Below, in pieces: positions 6,029 through 7,928 of a DNA stretch of 7,928 bases. The position numbers were made by a program, and so were the translations under genes. The first letter of the stretch is position 1; each line of letters starts with the position of its first letter. A model generated the notes under the pieces. That model searched no databases. It had not been told where the DNA came from and saw nothing but the letters and a program-made list of their open reading frames with translations. The stretch covers positions 1-7,928 of the forward strand of contig JAPLTI010000041.1 in assembly GCA_026398285.1 (NCBI GenBank), given 5' to 3'. Origin of the DNA: Verrucomicrobiota bacterium. Lineage in GTDB: Bacteria; Verrucomicrobiota; Verrucomicrobiia; Chthoniobacterales; Terrimicrobiaceae.

Positions 6029-6057
6029 GCGAAATGCGGCGGCGGGAATGTGGGGTT

Positions 6058-7152
6058 TTAGGATCTGGAGGCGAAGCTGAGGGCGTTGCCGAGGCGGGCG
6101 CGCCAGGAGATGGGGGTGTGGCCAGCGCCGGGGATGCGTTGGATTTGGAATTCGCGACCTTCGACGAGGCCTTTGGAGCGGAGCTGGGAGGCGAGGAGGG
6201 TGTGGTAGCCCTCGTAGCATTCGTCGATCTCTTGGTCGCCGTAGTCGAAGTGCATGCGGAGGTTTTTGGGGAGGGTTGGCGTTTCTTCAAGCAGGCGCAG
6301 AGCGGCGCAGTTCGACGGGAGGGATTGCGAGATGTCCTCGAAAGAGGTGGAGAGGCAGGCGAGGCCTCCGAAGATGCCCGGATGGCGCAGTGCCGTGTGG
6401 AAGGCATGGAGTGCGCCGAGTCCCACTCCGCCAAGAATGCGGGATGAGGGGGAGGCTATCGTGCGGTAGTGTTGATCCATGTGGGCGACCAGTTCTTGCG
6501 CGATGAATCCGGCATAGCCCTCGCCTCCAAGCTCGGGCGAGAGCTCGTAATCCCTGAGCGTGATGTCCTCGGGAGAAAACCCCTCGGGATGCCTCACGCC
6601 GACGACAATCGACTCCGGCATCATGCCCCGGCGTGAGAGCATGGAGACCCACTCGTCGGCCGCCAGATCAATGCCTGAGGGCTGGCTGAGGGCGGGATCG
6701 AAGATGGCGTCGCCGTCATGGAGAATGACGAGCGGGAATCGGTGAGCGGAATCGCGCGAATAGGCGGGAGGCAGCCAGATGAGGAGTTCGCGGTCCTGGG
6801 CCAGCAACCGCGAACCCATGACCTCGCGCGTGAGCCTGCCGCTGAAGCGGTCCTTCCAGTCGGCAACCGTGTGTTGAAGCGTGGCGTCGAGCCAGACCTC
6901 ATGCGAGAGGTTGCCGGGGACATTGCCGTGGGCATCCACCGCCTCGCGTTCCCAAGATCCGCGTGTGATTTTATATTCGAAGTGAGAGCCTGTTGGCGCC
7001 TCGATTTCCCCGGTGTGGAAAGGTGGCTGCCAAGTCAAGCGCAGCGCACGGGAAGGATCCCAGCACCCCAGCGCCTCGCTGCTGCCGGAAATGAAAACGC
7101 CCTCGGAGGAACGGTCGACCGAGGGAACAATGCGAAAGCGAATCCTGCTCAT
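6058..7152 (-). CDS. Esterase-D-fold (alpha/beta hydrolase) protein with N-terminal CBM20/48-like domain; nucleophile serine apparently lost
   Basis: From the ATG at 7152 the protein has 364 residues; an in-frame ATG at 7182 would add MCKQQVIVSC. I chose 7152 because MSRIRFRIVPS is where the domain fold begins, but neither start has a good Shine-Dalgarno sequence. Numbers below use the longer form. Residues ~14-105 resemble a starch-binding/E-set domain (GSSEALGCWDPSRAL, then HFEYKITRGSWEREAVD). Residues ~115-370 resemble the esterase D/Fes family: LLIWLPPAYS, FPLVILHDGD, VVGVRHPEG, ELVAHMDQHYRT, RILGGVGLGALHAF, HFDYGDQEIDECY and PGAGHTPISW. In relatives the elbow reads GGSSLGG; here it is G-G-V-G-L-G-A, so the catalytic Ser position is Gly254 (codon GGA at 6421-6423). 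Candidate acid (D316/D320) and His355 remain. There is no signal peptide, so it is probably cytoplasmic. It may be an inactive, binding or regulatory homologue. The substrate is unknown. Confidence 0.8.
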   Translation of the reverse strand: MSRIRFRIVPSVDRSSEGVFISGSSEALGCWDPSRALRLTWQPPFHTGEIEAPTGSHFEYKITRGSWEREAVDAHGNVPGNLSHEVWLDATLQHTVADWKDRFSGRLTREVMGSRLLAQDRELLIWLPPAYSRDSAHRFPLVILHDGDAIFDPALSQPSGIDLAADEWVSMLSRRGMMPESIVVGVRHPEGFSPEDITLRDYELSPELGGEGYAGFIAQELVAHMDQHYRTIASPSSRILGGVGLGALHAFHTALRHPGIFGGLACLSTSFEDISQSLPSNCAALRLLEETPTLPKNLRMHFDYGDQEIDECYEGYHTLLASQLRSKGLVEGREFQIQRIPGAGHTPISWRARLGNALSFASRS

Positions 7153-7171
7153 GCAGGAAACAATAACCTGC
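7143..7171 (-). promoter_or_regulatory. Hairpin enclosing the ATG at 7152 of the esterase-like gene, with an alternative pairing upstream
   Basis: In the transcript TCCTGC (7158-7153) pairs perfectly with GCAGGA (7148-7143), leaving the start codon in the four-base loop ATGA. Upstream, GCAGG (7171-7167) could instead pair with the same CCTGC. That upstream arm contains the only AGG-like ribosome-binding sequence near this start. This could modulate start-site access. It matters only if 7152, not 7182, is the true start, and the arms may be chance. Confidence 0.25.
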
Positions 7172-7263
7172 TGTTTGCACATGGCAAAGGCGTGTTTGAT
7201 GGTGATTGGAATTGATCAAAAAACGCATGGACGCGGGGCATTGATTTGACCGAGAGTGCAGGC

Positions 7264-7928
7264 ATGTCGAGTTCAGCATCCATCGAAGCGGGTGATGTCG
7301 CCGAGGCACCGGAGATGCCCATCGCCAAGGCGGGTGGCATGCGGAGCTACTACCGTGTGGCGGAGGACGCCGGCACTGTCGTGCGCTGCGAACCGCAGGA
7401 TGCACAGATCATTGTCTTCAACAGCCCGACCATCGAGGACGAGGCGGATCTGCTGGAGTTCTACAATATCGATTACCACACGTTCCACTCCTCACTGGAC
7501 CCGGATGAGCTGTCGCGTCTGGAATTTGAAACCGACCACGCGGCGATCATTTTCAAACGCCCGAAGAGCTTCTCGGCCGATGACAATTTTTTGCTCAAGC
7601 TCACCTCGACCGGTGTGTTCGTCTACGAGGACCGGATCGTGGTGGTCATGCCCGACGATGCCCCGCTTTTCGAAGGCCGCGCGCCGCTGAGGATTTTCTC
7701 GGTCCAGGATGTGATCCTCCGCCTGCTTTATCAAAGCATCAGCCACTTCGAGGGCCACCTGAAGGCCATCAACCTGCTCTCGGACTCGCTGGAGCGGCGG
7801 ATCATCAGCTCGATGGAGACGCGCTATCAGCTCAACATGTTCGCGCTCGAAAAAAGCCTCGTTTACATCCTGAACGCGATCCACTCGAACGCCGCCCTGT
7901 TCGACAAAATGAAGGCATCCAGCCGCCT
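7264..7928 (+). CDS. CorA-family divalent cation (Mg2+/Co2+) transporter, 3' end beyond window
   Basis: The frame from ATG 7264 is open to the window edge: 221 residues of a family that usually runs 310-370. The visible part is the cytoplasmic funnel domain. It includes SSLDPDELSRLEFE (77-90), the strand DHAAIIFKRP, LLKLTSTGVFVYEDRIVVV (110-128), then the long helix from about 148 with LLYQSISHFEGHL, LERRIISSMETR and LEKSLVYILNAIHSN (195-209), typical of CorA-like proteins. The pore helices and the GMN motif would lie in the missing ~100-150 residues. Met26 (7339), followed by RSYYRV, is where many relatives begin, so the first 25 acidic residues could be non-native; a GC-rich purine stretch precedes that ATG. 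The gene diverges from the esterase-like gene with an 81-111 bp shared upstream region in which I see no clear promoter boxes. Identity as CorA superfamily is good, but the exact cation is not determinable. Confidence 0.88.
   Translation, partial: MSSSASIEAGDVAEAPEMPIAKAGGMRSYYRVAEDAGTVVRCEPQDAQIIVFNSPTIEDEADLLEFYNIDYHTFHSSLDPDELSRLEFETDHAAIIFKRPKSFSADDNFLLKLTSTGVFVYEDRIVVVMPDDAPLFEGRAPLRIFSVQDVILRLLYQSISHFEGHLKAINLLSDSLERRIISSMETRYQLNMFALEKSLVYILNAIHSNAALFDKMKASSR

Noticed and set aside
5904..6434. Overlapping reading frames on both strands running through palindrome 2 into the esterase-like gene
   Set aside because: They read across the palindrome and show only low-complexity Ser/Pro/Arg or Gly/Glu content. 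The similar peptide seen behind both palindromes comes from the repeated DNA, not from protein homology.
1..7928. CRISPR array, tRNA, rRNA, insertion sequence or defence/toxin genes
   Set aside because: No regularly spaced direct repeats, cloverleaf-like segments, rRNA-like stretches or transposase/nuclease motifs were seen on either strand.

Overview
The window looks like a chromosomal housekeeping segment from a moderately GC-rich Gram-negative-type bacterium. The lineage cannot be fixed from sequence alone. A short zinc-less S14, an archaeal-type phosphatidylserine decarboxylase next to pssA, an O-antigen-ligase-type membrane protein and a KsgA-Nudix fusion together suggest the Verrucomicrobiota/PVC group, but this is inference. 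There is no integrase, transposase, CRISPR array, tRNA or rRNA.

Layout: positions 92-361 (-) encode ribosomal protein S14. Positions 562-1074 (+) and 1084-1896 (+) form a two-gene unit, psd-pssA, for phosphatidylethanolamine synthesis: PssA makes phosphatidylserine and Psd decarboxylates it. The Psd here lacks the usual N-terminal membrane segment. Converging on pssA is an 800-residue O-antigen ligase/polymerase-like protein (1911-4313, -) with a long soluble C-terminal region. A divergent 159-bp intergenic stretch follows. It contains one perfect and two near-perfect DnaA boxes and, just before the ligase start codon, a compact inverted repeat.

Positions 4473-5579 (+) encode the 16S rRNA dimethyltransferase KsgA/RsmA fused to a Nudix hydrolase domain. 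The Nudix part is cut by a frameshift straight after an intact Nudix box. Its missing C-terminal half is clearly readable in the -1 frame up to 5794, and one extra C in a C-run would restore a 440-residue protein. Next comes a 263-bp gene-free convergent region carrying two 38-bp perfect palindromes that share a 34-bp core. One lies just past each of the two converging genes.

Positions 6058-7152 or 7182 (-) encode a CBM20/48-like plus esterase-D-fold protein whose nucleophile-elbow serine appears to be replaced by glycine. Divergent from it, a CorA-family divalent-cation transporter begins at 7264 (+) and runs off the window end.

The points most worth a second look are the paired palindromes with mirrored base changes, the frameshifted KsgA-Nudix fusion, the DnaA-box cluster, and the esterase-like protein without a nucleophile. 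I did not find a clear new multi-gene system.
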